DNA from: PMG-095 sp049324695
GTDB taxonomy: Bacteria; Myxococcota_A; Polyangia; Polyangiales; Polyangiaceae
DNA length: 64,000 nt
Direction: 5' to 3'
Assembly (NCBI GenBank): GCA_049324695.1
Contig: JBMOMJ010000007.1
Coordinates: forward strand, 142,387-206,386
Position numbers and translations under genes: made by a program. The notes under the pieces were generated by a model, which was not told where the DNA came from, searched no databases, and saw only the letters and a list, made by a program, of their open reading frames with translations. Numbering within the stretch: the stretch's first letter is position 1; each line of letters opens with the position of its first letter. Below, piece by piece: positions 9,277-18,727 of this stretch.

Positions 9277-9575
9277 GACGGTCCAATCATAGCGGTCCTT
9301 GCGCTAGCGCGCCCAAAAAGCCGCACTTCGAGTCTCGCCAGCAAGCCAAAGGACCGCCCTCCTCGGGGGCGCATTTGGGCGCGCGTTGCTTTCCGCTAGC
9401 AGCAAATTTCGTTGCGCACGTGTACGGGCAACGTCCGAGTAACGCCCACATGAAGCTCCCCGGCGAGAAAGTTACCCGCGCGGGTAAGCGTGTGATCTCC
9501 TTTCGTTCGTCGCGGTCAGATGCTACGTGCGCCGCGCCTCGACCATTGCTCGTCCTCTGAGGCCGAGCCGCTCGA
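9277..9575. other. intergenic region with an 11-bp inverted repeat
   Basis: About 300 bases between divergent genes. An exact inverted repeat, GCGCGCCCAAA (9307-9317) and TTTGGGCGCGC (9374-9384), flanks 56 bases. I see no gene. The promoters of both flanking genes must lie here, but I cannot place them. Confidence 0.4.
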
Positions 9576-10514
9576 ATGACCCTTCGCCGCTTCGCTTTTG
9601 CTTCAGCTTGCGCGCTGTGCCTGCTCCTCCGGGCAGCCTCCGCTCGCGCGCAGCCGACGCAAAAGCTCGACGCGCAAGAGGGTGCCGCGAAGGCGCTCGG
9701 CGAAGCCGTAACGCAGGTAGTGAGCAAATCGCCCCCCACCACGCCGCCCGACCTCGGCTATTGGAGTCGCGGTCGCGCCCGCTGGTTCCTATCGACCCGC
9801 AGCGAGCTCGGCACCCCCTACGTGAAGCCCTACTTCTCTGCGGGCTATGGGCAGCCGCATTGGTTTTGGGCGGGGGTGGACGTAAATGCCATCGTCACGT
9901 CCGAGTTCATCCAGGGCTACGCGGGGTTCCGCGCCGCGTCGCCGATTTTGGATCTCGCCTTTGGCTGGCGGAACACCAAGTCGTTCACCAAACCGCTGCT
10001 CACGCCGCAGTCGAGCTATGACCGCGAGGATGTGCTCAACGCGGAAGGTGCGCGCGCCCGCTATTGGGCGTGGGAGGCCGAGGCTGTCGCCATTTTGCCG
10101 CTGCCGCACGCGGCGCTCGTCGGCGACTTCGTGATGGTGCACACCATCGACGTGCCGGCGGGCAGAGTCGTGTACGACGAGTCGTATCGCGCTGTGGTCA
10201 CCAACTCGACATTCGGAGTCATCCGCGGCGTGGCGGTCGCTCGCATTTTACGGGAGGACGCTCTCAAGATTGGCATCTTGGGAGAGCTCGTGTTCGCAAC
10301 TGGGCGAGAGAAGCCGGTCACACGCTTCGGCCCGGTGATCGCCTTGCAGATCACCGATCACCTCGAAGGGGTCGGAGGGCTTTCACTCGCCACCTCGAGC
10401 CCTGACGATCTGGGGATCACGTTGGGCGCTTACGGCGTCTGCGGCCTACGTTACCGCTGGGCTACCGGCGAAAGCGATCCCAAGTTGCCATGGTCGGGCA
10501 CCGTGATCCCCTGA
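9576..10514 (+). CDS. secreted protein, probable outer-membrane beta-barrel
   Basis: A 312-residue protein with a cleavable signal peptide (FASACALCLLLRAASARAQP, cut after ARA). The mature part is rich in alternating hydrophobic/aromatic strands (YVKPYFSAGYGQPHWFWAGV, ILDLAFGWRN, LEGVGGLSLATSS) and ends with LGAYGVCGLRYRW, consistent with a small outer-membrane barrel. No conserved enzyme motif is visible. It is convergent with the next gene, with only 16 bases between stops. Confidence 0.7.
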   Translation: MTLRRFAFASACALCLLLRAASARAQPTQKLDAQEGAAKALGEAVTQVVSKSPPTTPPDLGYWSRGRARWFLSTRSELGTPYVKPYFSAGYGQPHWFWAGVDVNAIVTSEFIQGYAGFRAASPILDLAFGWRNTKSFTKPLLTPQSSYDREDVLNAEGARARYWAWEAEAVAILPLPHAALVGDFVMVHTIDVPAGRVVYDESYRAVVTNSTFGVIRGVAVARILREDALKIGILGELVFATGREKPVTRFGPVIALQITDHLEGVGGLSLATSSPDDLGITLGAYGVCGLRYRWATGESDPKLPWSGTVIP

Positions 10515-10530
10515 TTTCGCAGCGCGCGAT

Positions 10531-12870
10531 TTAGCGCAACTGCCGCAGGATCGCGCCGTTGGCACCCGCCGCCCACACGTCGTTGGGAGCCGTGCACAGC
10601 AGCGTGCGGATGCGTTCTACGCCCGTGCGAACCAAAGACCATTGGGCACCGTCGAAATGCGAGAGCCGGTCGCTGTGGTCGGCGACCCACAGATCGCTCG
10701 TCCCGCAGCCGGTAATCACTCCGTCTCGCGAGTTGGGCGGCGTGGCGCACTCGGCCGTGGTCACCGCTTTGAAGCTCGTACCGTCGAAGCGCTGCACGCA
10801 GCCGTTGCCGTAGACATAGACCTCGTTCGGACCGCGCGCCCAGACGCTGACAGCAGCTTGCAACAGAGTGTGCGTAGTCCAGCTCGTACCGTCGTAATGA
10901 TGAGCGCTGGCTCCCACGGCCCAAACGTCGCTCGCGCTGCTACCCCACAGCGCTACGACCGAAGCCGGAGCGGCGTTGCTCCAAGCGCCGCCATTGAACT
11001 GCTTCAGCGAATTCTGACCTCCCTGCGCTGCCCAAATGTCACTCGAGCTCGCAGCGTAAAGGCCCTCGATCCACATGGGCGAGTTCGCGATGGTGCCAAA
11101 GCTGCTCTCGTTTGGCAGTAGCCGACTGACGGCGAGCCCAGTCGCCGCGACGACTTCGCCCGTAGGCAGCGCGTGAACCGCGTTGATGCCGTTGTGGTAA
11201 CCGCCCTCGATGCCTCTCGCAATGCCGATATACCTCCAACCGGCGCCGGTGTGTCGTGTGAAGCTTTTACCGTCGAAATGCTTCAGCAGTGGCCATTGTT
11301 CATAGCCGATCAGGACCACCTCATGGCTGCCACCGAACCAGATATCGTCCTTGGAGACGGCGCTCGTCGCGACATAATTCACATCGAAGCGATGGACGAA
11401 CTCGTTCTTGATCTCACTCGGATAAGCAAACCCGCCCACGTGTTCGATTGCGCCTTGTCGCAGCTGCCAGATGTTACCCAAGCCGCCAACAGCCAGCGCA
11501 TCCGCTTCGCGCACTCCGTGCACGCGTGCCGGCGACAGGACCCTGGTGCCGTGATAGCGAGCGCCGTCGAAGTGAATGAGGCCTTCGGCGCCCATCCCTG
11601 AGAAGTAGCCGTAGATCCAGGCACCAGTGGGGGAACCAGCGAAGACGTCGCTTCCGCTGATTGTCGCATCACGCAGCCAAGTTCCGGCGCTCAGATGCAG
11701 CAGGCCTTCGTCGCCGATAGCCCATAGCTCGTCGGCGCTCGGAGCATCGATAGCGCGGAGCGAGTTATTTCGGTCGTCGAACGCAACCGACCAGTCACCG
11801 TTTTGATAGCGCAGCAAATCGCCACCAGCGACGACGTAGCTGAGTTGAGGTGTCAGCATCTGCAAATCAGCGCCGGTAGTCGCCAGGCGCAACGGCGCGC
11901 TGAAACTCCCCGCCGAGTACACCAGCAAGTTGCCGGAGTTCGTCAGGAACCAGACGTCGCCTGTGGCGGCGCCAGAAATCGCCACGATACTTTCCGTGCT
12001 CGACGCGCCGTGCGGCAACTGGATCTTTCGCCACAGCTTGCCGTCTCCGTGGAGCACGATTGGCCGTGCCACGTCGTTGGTCACCATCCTCCCAGTGATC
12101 CAGGCATCCGTACTCGAACGTGCAAACACACGCGAGAACTCGATTCCATCGATGAGACCTTCACGCTCGACGCGAATCAGCTGCGAGATCCCCGACCAAG
12201 CCTTGCCGTCGTAGTGCATCACGGTCGCTTGTTTGCCAACCGCCCACACGTCGTCGGCCGCGAGCGCGTAGACATCGAGTAGGTCTTCACTTTGTGGCAG
12301 CGGATCCCAGAAGCAGAAGCCGTCCAGACTGCACACGCGACCCTTCGGAAGCTCATGCTCGAGTTGGCAGGTCGCGGCAGTGCCACTGCCGACGCAGCTG
12401 AAGCCCGGGGGACAATCGTTGCAAGGGTCGACAACCTGCGAGGGCACCCAGTTTGCTGGCGCGAGCTTCACCGGTGTACCAGGTTGGATCGAGCCGGCAT
12501 TGAGATCTGCACCGAACGCGGCGTCGCTGCTGCCGTCTGTGCTGGCGCCATTACCGCCCGCTCCCGCTTCGCTACCGCTCCCTCCTGGCTCGTTGCCGCC
12601 CGCGCCCGGGTCGCCGACGCCGCCGCTACCACCCTGTGCCGAGCCCGCTTCGCCGCCTTTACCGGCGGAACTTTCGCCGCCCTCACCCGATCCTGCTGCG
12701 CCGGCGTGGCCGCTCACGTTTTTACCGCCGCTGCCCATCGAACCACTCTGCCCGCCGCTGCCCTTGCCACCGGCGCCAGAAGTGCCACCGGTTCCGTCGC
12801 CCGGATCCGTCGACTCGCCATCACAAGCGAGAAACAGTGCACCAACCAAGACAAGTTGTTTTAAGCGCAT
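10531..12870 (-). CDS. lipoprotein with beta-propeller-like DxWAxG repeats
   Basis: A 779-residue protein. I chose the ATG at 12870 because a GGGG lies six bases upstream and the signal MRLKQLVLVGALFLAC has a good lipobox; ATGs at 12876 and 12882 are alternatives. A Gly/Ser/Glu-rich linker covers residues about 20-140. Then come a short Cys-containing segment (CNDCPPGFSC) and about twelve repeats with the pattern D-(V/I/L)-W-A-x-G ... H-x-D-G-x-x-W (SASDVWAVGASAHHYDG, PNDVWAAGANGAIL). Such repeats build propellers in many myxobacterial surface proteins. A ligand or enzymatic role cannot be read from the sequence. Confidence 0.8.
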   Translation of the reverse strand: MRLKQLVLVGALFLACDGESTDPGDGTGGTSGAGGKGSGGQSGSMGSGGKNVSGHAGAAGSGEGGESSAGKGGEAGSAQGGSGGVGDPGAGGNEPGGSGSEAGAGGNGASTDGSSDAAFGADLNAGSIQPGTPVKLAPANWVPSQVVDPCNDCPPGFSCVGSGTAATCQLEHELPKGRVCSLDGFCFWDPLPQSEDLLDVYALAADDVWAVGKQATVMHYDGKAWSGISQLIRVEREGLIDGIEFSRVFARSSTDAWITGRMVTNDVARPIVLHGDGKLWRKIQLPHGASSTESIVAISGAATGDVWFLTNSGNLLVYSAGSFSAPLRLATTGADLQMLTPQLSYVVAGGDLLRYQNGDWSVAFDDRNNSLRAIDAPSADELWAIGDEGLLHLSAGTWLRDATISGSDVFAGSPTGAWIYGYFSGMGAEGLIHFDGARYHGTRVLSPARVHGVREADALAVGGLGNIWQLRQGAIEHVGGFAYPSEIKNEFVHRFDVNYVATSAVSKDDIWFGGSHEVVLIGYEQWPLLKHFDGKSFTRHTGAGWRYIGIARGIEGGYHNGINAVHALPTGEVVAATGLAVSRLLPNESSFGTIANSPMWIEGLYAASSSDIWAAQGGQNSLKQFNGGAWSNAAPASVVALWGSSASDVWAVGASAHHYDGTSWTTHTLLQAAVSVWARGPNEVYVYGNGCVQRFDGTSFKAVTTAECATPPNSRDGVITGCGTSDLWVADHSDRLSHFDGAQWSLVRTGVERIRTLLCTAPNDVWAAGANGAILRQLR

Positions 12871-13082
12871 GTTCATCCCCATTGAGTGAAGCTGCCGTAC
12901 GCGCGAGGCGAACGGCAAGTAAACACACCGAGCGCCGATCCTGTACCGACTCGACCTCGATCGTCCAGCGGTTGGCGTCACTGAGCAGCAGTGGCGTCGC
13001 CAAAGATGTGCCACGCATACCGACTCCGCCCTGCTACACGGCGGTTCAGCCTGGCATTCGAGTCATACCGTCGCGAGGCGAG

Positions 13083-14666
13083 CTAGTGTCCCTGGTCGAC
13101 TTTTACAATCGGCAGCAGCAAGCCACGAAAACCGAGTTGATAGGCTCGCAACAGCAACAAGATCGCAATCACGATTACAGCTACCGTGGCCGCTTCGGTA
13201 TCCGCCATTGGTAACGTGCGCGGGATGCGATCGGCAACGGCCAACGCAAACGCCACGGGCACCGCCGCAAACAGGCAGTGTCGCGGATTGCGCAGATCGA
13301 GCGCGAACGGTGCGAGCACCAGCACCACCAGCACGGCCGGGAATGGCAAACCGCGATCCGCTAGCGCAAACGCCAGCGACGGCGCTGCCACGCCGTGAAT
13401 CTTCACGCTGAGCGCGAAGACCAGCGCGGCCGGTAGCGCCACCCACAGCGAGCATTGCAGCGCGAAGTCTGGCACCGAAGCGCGAATCACCGCCGCAACC
13501 AACACGCCCAAAAGCGCCCAGGGCACGATCGTGTCGACGCGCTCCGCCCAACTCGCCGGTTTGACTTCCGCTGGAGATTCGGCTGCGTTCCCTGATGCTA
13601 CGAGCTCAGCCGCAGAATCCACGGACTCCGCGTGCGCAACGGCTGAATCTGCGTGAGTTGAAGTCCCTGTGCGCCCACGCAGAGCGAGCCCCACTGCCGA
13701 GATCAGATCGCGCAGCACAGCCAACGGGAACCCAAAGTGCGAGATCGTGACCAAAAACGCTTCCGGAGCGAGCACGCCCCCACGCTCCGCCGAAGCTGCG
13801 TCCCGATACGCGCGCAAGAACGAAAATAGCTTCGGGTCACGCGCCAGTGTCAACAGCACGCCAATCACGAGGCCGCACACGAGTGGCAGCGCCGTGCGAT
13901 CGAGCTCGGTGACCAACGCAAGCCGTAAGCGAGCATCGGTGGACGGATCCGCATGGGAGCCGAGCTTGGCTCCGAGAATGCCAACTGCGATGCCACCGAG
14001 CGCCATGACGAGGTCGAGAGCGCGCCCGAGTGAAGCACGTGGCAAATCGCGATCCAAATCGTGAGCCAGCCCGTGAAGCAGCAGGCCGGAGACGCCCGCA
14101 GCGATCCACGCCGTCGCGCTCTCCACGATGGAGTGCGGAACCAGGTGCGAGCCGAGCACACCAACCACGCTGGCCAACGCAAGCAGCAACGAACGCAGCA
14201 CTGCGGTTCGCACGCCGCGGGTGCGCGCATAGCCCGCTGCCACTACGGCAACCAACGGCACCGTGTGCAGCACCAGAGCGAGCAACACGTCACCGTGCGC
14301 ATGGCTGCGTACGAACGGCTCGTCACGCGAGTAGGCGCCCAGCGCGAGCCCGTCGCCGACGTGATGCACCAGCAGCCCGGCGAAACCGAGGTCGAGCCCG
14401 AGCTCGCTATCTTCCTCGTGTGTGTGCGGCCCTCGCAGCGCTCCCAGCCAGCGTGGCAACGCCAACCCCAGCGCGAACACCACCAAACCAACAGCGCCCA
14501 AGTCGCGCAGCGCTTCCGGCAAGAGGTGCAACGCCACCACGCCGATCACTGCCGTGAGCGCCAGGGTGCGCAGTGGTCCGAGCGCGCGCCGGCTAGCCGC
14601 AGGAGCCAAGCCGAGCAGCAGCCCAAACAGCACGGCGAGCGTGGCGATGACGGCGGCTGAGAACAA
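13083..14666 (-). CDS. polytopic membrane protein, ZIP-like N-terminal half
   Basis: A 527-residue membrane protein with about 12 or more hydrophobic segments. The N-terminal half resembles ZIP metal permeases. A His-rich loop (GPHTHEEDSE) precedes GFAGLLVHHVGDGLALGAYS, where HHVGDG sits where ZIPs carry their TM4 metal motif, and the next helix has LVLHTVPLVAVV in the place of the TM5 motif. The C-terminal half is another membrane block with FLVTISHFGFPLAVLRDL and an Ala/Glu/Ser-rich loop, whose family I do not recognise. Divalent metal transport is a reasonable but unproven call. Confidence 0.6.
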   Translation of the reverse strand: MFSAAVIATLAVLFGLLLGLAPAASRRALGPLRTLALTAVIGVVALHLLPEALRDLGAVGLVVFALGLALPRWLGALRGPHTHEEDSELGLDLGFAGLLVHHVGDGLALGAYSRDEPFVRSHAHGDVLLALVLHTVPLVAVVAAGYARTRGVRTAVLRSLLLALASVVGVLGSHLVPHSIVESATAWIAAGVSGLLLHGLAHDLDRDLPRASLGRALDLVMALGGIAVGILGAKLGSHADPSTDARLRLALVTELDRTALPLVCGLVIGVLLTLARDPKLFSFLRAYRDAASAERGGVLAPEAFLVTISHFGFPLAVLRDLISAVGLALRGRTGTSTHADSAVAHAESVDSAAELVASGNAAESPAEVKPASWAERVDTIVPWALLGVLVAAVIRASVPDFALQCSLWVALPAALVFALSVKIHGVAAPSLAFALADRGLPFPAVLVVLVLAPFALDLRNPRHCLFAAVPVAFALAVADRIPRTLPMADTEAATVAVIVIAILLLLRAYQLGFRGLLLPIVKVDQGH

Positions 14667-14696
14667 GGGCCGGCGTTCTAGCGGATCTGCCGGCGC

Positions 14697-16130
14697 TCAG
14701 CACGCGCGGTGGGAGCCGGCCGGAAAGATCTTCCCTGGATTGAGCAGATTTTGCGGGTCGAACACCCGCTTCAAGTCCTTTTGGAGGTCAATTAGCGCGG
14801 CCGACTGCTCGAGAGGCAGGTACGGCGCCTTGAGCACTCCAATGCCGTGCTCGCCGCTCAAGGTGCCGCCCAGCTCCACCACGTCTCGGAACAGCGCCTC
14901 GATGGCGCGCTCCACACGCGGCACCTCGTCGTCGTCGTCCCACAGGAAATTGCAGTGCAAATTGCCGTCCCCGGCGTGCCCGTACGTGAGCGTTCGAATG
15001 CGCTCACGCTCACCGATGCGGCGCAGGCGCTCGAGCAGCTCGGCGACGCGCTGACGCGGCACGACGATGTCCTCACTCAACTTCTTTTTCGAGAGCTTGC
15101 GCACCGCGCGACTCATCTCCCGACGCGCAGCCCACAAACGATCGCGCTGCGACGCCTCCTGCGCGACCAATACCTCCAGCGCTCCGGCGCTGTCACAAGC
15201 GGCGCCGACCCGCTCGGCCTGCGCTTCGCACGAAGGCTCGTCCCCATCCACCTCGATGAGCAACATCGCCTGGGCGCGTTGATCGATAGAGTTGCCTGCC
15301 TTGCGCATGGCTTCGAGCGTCGCGGCGTCGAGCAGCTCGATGCAGCGTGGCAACAGGCGAGCAGGACCGGTCATCTCCGCGACGCACGCGGCAGCTGCTG
15401 CCAGCGAAGGGAACAACGCCAACAACGTGGTGATGGCTTCTGGCTTCGGGATCAGCTGCAGCGTGATTTCGCTGAACACTGCCAGCGTACCTTCGCTCCC
15501 CACCAACAGCGCGGTCACATCGTAGCCAGTAACACCCTTGAGGGTGCGCCGCCCCACGCGCAAGCGCTGCCCGCCCAGCAACAAAGCTTCCATCCCGAGC
15601 ACGTAGTCGCGCGTGACGCCGTACTTGAACGCGCGCGGCCCACCAGCATTTTCGGCGACATTTCCGCCCAATGCGCAGCTCTCCAACGAGTTCGGATCCG
15701 GCGGATAGAACCAGCCTTCCGCCTCCACCTCGTGATGCAACACCGACAGCACCACGCCCGGCTCCACCACTGCGATCCCCTCGCGACGGTCGATCTCCTT
15801 GATGCCGTTCATTCCCAAAGTGACGAGCACGATGCCGCCCGCAACGGGCACCGCGCCGCCTGTACGTCCCGTTCCAGCGGCGCGCGGCGTGATCGGAACG
15901 CCCGCTTCACGCGCTGCGGCAAGCGCCGCTTGAATGTCATCGCTCGAACTCGCGAGCACGACTGCATCCGGCCGTACACCAAGCGCTTCCGACTCGTCTG
16001 CTACGAACCGATCACACGCTTCCTCCGCAGTTAGCACCTTGGAAGGACCAAGCGCGCGCTCCAACAAACGCAGCGCTTTTTCGCGAGCACTCGCCGAAGC
16101 TTGTGGAACATCTGGACGAGACAACAACAC
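14697..16130 (-). CDS. GlcD-like FAD-binding oxidase (D-2-hydroxyacid type)
   Basis: A 477-residue flavoprotein of the FAD_binding_4 / FAD-oxidase_C family, which contains glycolate oxidase GlcD and D-lactate dehydrogenase. The FAD-binding part has TPRAAGTGRTGGAVPVAGG and PDPNSLESCALGGNVAENAG. The C-terminal domain has the diagnostic YGHAGDGNLHCN and SGEHGIGVLK. The frame is open to an ATG at 16268, but those extra residues do not resemble the family, so I start at GTG 16130 (MLLSRPDVPQ). TTG codons just after are alternatives. No separate GlcE/GlcF subunits are nearby. The substrate is not decided. Confidence 0.85.
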   Translation of the reverse strand: MLLSRPDVPQASASAREKALRLLERALGPSKVLTAEEACDRFVADESEALGVRPDAVVLASSSDDIQAALAAAREAGVPITPRAAGTGRTGGAVPVAGGIVLVTLGMNGIKEIDRREGIAVVEPGVVLSVLHHEVEAEGWFYPPDPNSLESCALGGNVAENAGGPRAFKYGVTRDYVLGMEALLLGGQRLRVGRRTLKGVTGYDVTALLVGSEGTLAVFSEITLQLIPKPEAITTLLALFPSLAAAAACVAEMTGPARLLPRCIELLDAATLEAMRKAGNSIDQRAQAMLLIEVDGDEPSCEAQAERVGAACDSAGALEVLVAQEASQRDRLWAARREMSRAVRKLSKKKLSEDIVVPRQRVAELLERLRRIGERERIRTLTYGHAGDGNLHCNFLWDDDDEVPRVERAIEALFRDVVELGGTLSGEHGIGVLKAPYLPLEQSAALIDLQKDLKRVFDPQNLLNPGKIFPAGSHRAC

Positions 16131-16384
16131 GCCGAGAGTGTGGCACCTCTGTCCAGAAAGCGCTGCTGGAAAGACCTGCTGCTCCTGGAATCGACGCGCT
16201 CGTCGAAGTTTTTCGACAGTTTCTGCCACTATAAAGATTGCACCCGAACCCTCTGTGTTCGTGTGCATGCGCGCCAGAGCTCGCCGGCACTAACCAAAAA
16301 ACTGAACCGATTGCCGTGGCCGAAGCTCATCCATTCGATGAGCGGGCATCAGCTCGTATCGAGCGCGCTCGAGGTATTCCCCCG

Positions 16385-17125
16385 ATGCTAATACGACTGT
16401 CGAAGTTTTCCGCTTTTGGGACAATCCTGCTCTGCAGCGCGGTAACCGCGTGCTCCGGCGTCGACGACTACCCGGTGACAGCGCGCGGCGGCGCACAGAA
16501 CCAAAACAACAGCTCCGGCGGGGACAGCAACGGCTCAGGCGGCACCAGCTCGAACGGCAACGGTGGCACCCAAGCCAACGGCGGCACTCAGGCCAACGGC
16601 GGGTCCAACAACTCTGGTGGAGCAACTGGCTCCGGCGGCTCGGGCCAAGGCGGCTCGGGCCAAGGCGGCTCGGGGCAGGGCGGCTCCAACTTTGCGCAAG
16701 GCGGCTCCAGCAAAGGCGGCAGTAGCTCCAGCGGCAAAGGCGGCGGCAGCTCCACTGGCCAAGGCGGCAGCGGCACAACCAACACCGGCGGCAACTCCGG
16801 CGCTAGCGTCAGCTTCATGCAAGTCACCTCGGTCATCAACCGATCCTGCGGCGTCACTGGCTGCCACGTTTCTGGCGGCACCAGTCCCAACCTGAGCACC
16901 ACTGGCTCCACGCTCTACGCCACACTCACCAGCACCAGCGTCCCCGAGTGCGCCGGCAACCGCCTCGTTGTAGCGAACAGCACCAACACCAGCGCCCTCG
17001 TCCTCGTCACGACCGGCAAGTGCGGTGGCCTTCGCATGCCGCTTGGTTGCACCACCTCTGCCTGCCTCCAACAGGCGGACGCGACCACCATTTCCAACTG
17101 GATCAGCCAGGGCGCGAAGCAATAG
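16385..17125 (+). CDS. lipoprotein with Gly-rich linker and c-type-haem-like domain
   Basis: A 246-residue protein started at the ATG at 16385. It has a lipoprotein signal (LLCSAVTAC), then about 120 residues of Gly/Ser/Asn linker including a near-perfect GGSGQ repeat encoded by 15-bp units around 16636-16690. The C-terminal 100 residues resemble small cytochrome c domains of myxobacterial and planctomycete lipoproteins (SVINRSCGVTGCHVSGG ... LRMPLG ... ISNWISQGA). The putative haem motif is CGVTGCH, that is Cx4CH rather than CxxCH. A distal Met in LRMP could be the axial ligand. Possibly an extracytoplasmic electron carrier. Confidence 0.75.
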   Translation: MLIRLSKFSAFGTILLCSAVTACSGVDDYPVTARGGAQNQNNSSGGDSNGSGGTSSNGNGGTQANGGTQANGGSNNSGGATGSGGSGQGGSGQGGSGQGGSNFAQGGSSKGGSSSSGKGGGSSTGQGGSGTTNTGGNSGASVSFMQVTSVINRSCGVTGCHVSGGTSPNLSTTGSTLYATLTSTSVPECAGNRLVVANSTNTSALVLVTTGKCGGLRMPLGCTTSACLQQADATTISNWISQGAKQ

Positions 17126-17285
17126 TGGCGGCGGCCAACCCGCTCATCCACGCCCAAACCGTCGAGGTCCTCAGAGGAAAACCCTCTGAAAACCGCGGTG
17201 ATGCAACAAACGCGCAGCTTCCGGCGCGTCGCGCTTGACGAGCGTCCGAACCTGACTACTTTGGCGGCCTCCCGCCAAGGGAACC

Positions 17286-17370
17286 GGAGAGGTGACCGAG
17301 TGGCCGATGGTACCCGCTTGCTAAGCGGGCGTAGGGCAACCTACCGCGGGTTCGAATCCCGCCCTCTCCG
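17286..17370 (+). tRNA. tRNA-Ser (anticodon GCT)
   Basis: A complete cloverleaf. The acceptor GGAGAGG (17286-17292) pairs with CCTCTCC (17363-17369), followed by discriminator G. The anticodon stem CCCGC/GCGGG encloses loop TTGCTAA, giving anticodon GCT. A long variable arm (GTAGG ... CCTAC) identifies the serine type, and the T arm is GCGGGTTCGAATCCCGC. CCA is not encoded. The 3' part of this gene recurs twice downstream as direct repeats. Confidence 0.95.
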
Positions 17371-17377
17371 CTGAGCC
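17313..17377 (+). repeat. att-like repeat, left copy (inside tRNA-Ser)
   Basis: 65 bases from the anticodon stem of tRNA-Ser to seven bases beyond the gene (CTGAGCC). The right copy at 23220-23284 matches except for one base in the T arm. Confidence 0.85.
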
Positions 17378-17544
17378 TGCCCCAACTCGCGGGTGCTCGG
17401 GACTGCGCGCCCGCGGTCTTCCCCAAAGCCGGTGCTCGCGCGCGCCACGCTGCTCGCAGCGTGTGGCCACGCCGACTGCCTCCGTCACGCGCGCGCTGCG
17501 CTCGGCAGGGGAAGACTCACGCCGAAACCCACGTGGGCGCGCCG

Positions 17545-17889
17545 TCAAAGCGCAGCGCGCACCTGAGCAACAGCGGCGGCGACATCGCGCAACACCAACT
17601 CCGCGTCGACGCGCACCACGCGATAGCCGGGCCGCGCAAGCTTCCGATCGCGCCGCGCGTCGACCCGCTTTCGCCGTGCGTGCCACGCGCCATCTACTTC
17701 GACGACGAGCTTTGCGGCGGGTGCGCAGAACTCGGCGATGAACTTGCCAATGACGACCTGCCGCCGAAACGAAACGCCGAGCTGCCCAGCGTTGAGCGCA
17801 GACCAGAGCCGCGCCTCCGACTCCGTAAGCCAGGAGCGATGCTGCCGCGCGTGAAGTTCGAGCTGAGTCAGTGAAGAGCGAGTGCGCAT
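17545..17889 (-). CDS. DUF559 family endonuclease-like protein, copy A
   Basis: A 114-residue protein of the DUF559 family, related to very-short-patch-repair (Vsr-like) PD-(D/E)XK nucleases. Seen here: ARQHRSWLTESEARLWSAL, then FRRQVVIGKFIAEFCAPAAK and the hallmark VVEVDGAWH, with an Arg-rich segment and YRVVRVDAELVL after it. The frame is open to 18195, but that extension is Arg/Ala-rich and not family-like. ATGs at 17889 and 17910 are both possible. It is duplicated at 22564. Such proteins are frequent cargo near tRNA genes and integration sites; a biological role is not established. Confidence 0.75.
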   Translation of the reverse strand: MRTRSSLTQLELHARQHRSWLTESEARLWSALNAGQLGVSFRRQVVIGKFIAEFCAPAAKLVVEVDGAWHARRKRVDARRDRKLARPGYRVVRVDAELVLRDVAAAVAQVRAAL

Positions 17890-18200
17890 TGGAGCCTGCG
17901 GCGTCGGCATTGGGCCCGAGCGCAGCCCCTCTTGGCGCAGGCTGCGTGACGCGCCCCCGCCCTGAAGCGCGCGCAGCGACGGGTGCGGCGCGCAGCGTGC
18001 GCCTCCCGCGAAGCTCGGCCCGATGTCGACGCTGCAGACGAGCGTCACTCGTGCAAGCGACCGCACACCGTCACTGCGCGCCAAGCGACGGCCTCCCTCC
18101 ACGTCGCGCGCAGCCGCGAAGCGGCGAGCACGGCGTCTGGGGGAGGCAGGAAGCGCGCAGCGGCGAAGCCGCGAGCACTGCACGGTGCGGGGCAACCCCT

Positions 18201-18258
18201 CCCGCTTGCTAAGCGGGCGTAGGGCAACCTACCGCGGGTTCGAATCCCGCCCTCTCCG
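18201..18258 (+). repeat. att-like repeat, middle copy (tRNA-Ser 3' remnant)
   Basis: 58 bases identical to the anticodon-stem-to-discriminator part of tRNA-Ser (CCCGCTTGCTAAGCGGG ... CCTCTCCG). The sequence diverges right after (CAAAGATT), so the match ends at the tRNA end. There is no 5' half, so it is not a functional tRNA. Confidence 0.85.
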
Positions 18259-18286
18259 CAAAGATTCCCGTGAGTCTTCCATCACT

Positions 18287-18706
18287 TCAGCGCATCGCTT
18301 CCTGAGCGCTGCCCATTAGCTGCCCACAATTCAGAAGTTCGATCGCTTCGCGCAGCGCGATGGGCACCAGGTGCATGTACCTGAGCGTCATCGCCAGCGT
18401 CGAATGCCCTGCGAGCTCCTGAATCGCCTTCGGCGGCGCCCCCCGCATGGCGAGGTGCGAGCAGAACGTGTGCCGAAGCACATGCGATCCGATCTTTCGT
18501 AGACCAGCGCGACGGCAGGCAAAGCGAAGGGCCGCCTCCACAGCCGAGCGCGTGAACGATGACCCATCCGGCTGGTAGAAGACCCGATCCCCGCGAAGAT
18601 GCCGATGCGCCTTGAGCGCTGCGGCGAGGCGATGGGTCAACGGAATCTTGCGCTCGCGCCCGCCTTTCGGTGCACCGACGATCCCCCGCCACTCCGATCG
18701 GCTCAC
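18287..18706 (-). pseudogene. truncated tyrosine recombinase (integrase)
   Basis: A 139-residue remnant holding only the second half of a phage-type integrase catalytic domain. Visible are the KGGRERKIPL beta-hairpin with its Lys, HVLRHTFCSHLAMRG (the HxxR box), LAGHSTLAMTLRYMHL (the second His and the nucleophilic Tyr). The core-binding domain and the first catalytic Arg are missing. An in-frame TGA at the end of the XRE gene closes the frame upstream, so the 5' half has been replaced. It sits 28 bases from the middle att copy, as integrases of such islands usually do. Confidence 0.8.
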
Positions 18707-18727
18707 GGCGATCGACGCACGCGCCGG

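Larger units (their letters stand above)
17413..18258. repeat. long direct repeat, copy A (about 845 bp)
   Basis: Nearly identical to 22434-23277. The two differences I can see near the left edge are CCACGC against CCTCGC and two extra bases (GT) in copy A near 17461. A single C/T change lies in the terminal tRNA remnant. The block contains the DUF559 gene and ends with the tRNA-Ser 3' segment. The high identity implies a recent duplication or conversion. Confidence 0.85.

Noticed and set aside
16636..16690. Possible CRISPR-like or regulatory repeat
   Set aside because: The 15-bp periodicity simply encodes the GGSGQ linker of a lipoprotein.
17890..18195. N-terminal extension of the DUF559 frame
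   Set aside because: Arg/Ala-rich with no similarity to the family; the same extension in the second copy is explained by the repeat.
18201..18258. Second tRNA-Ser gene
   Set aside because: Only the 3' part is present; no acceptor 5' strand or D arm precedes it. The same holds for 23220-23277.
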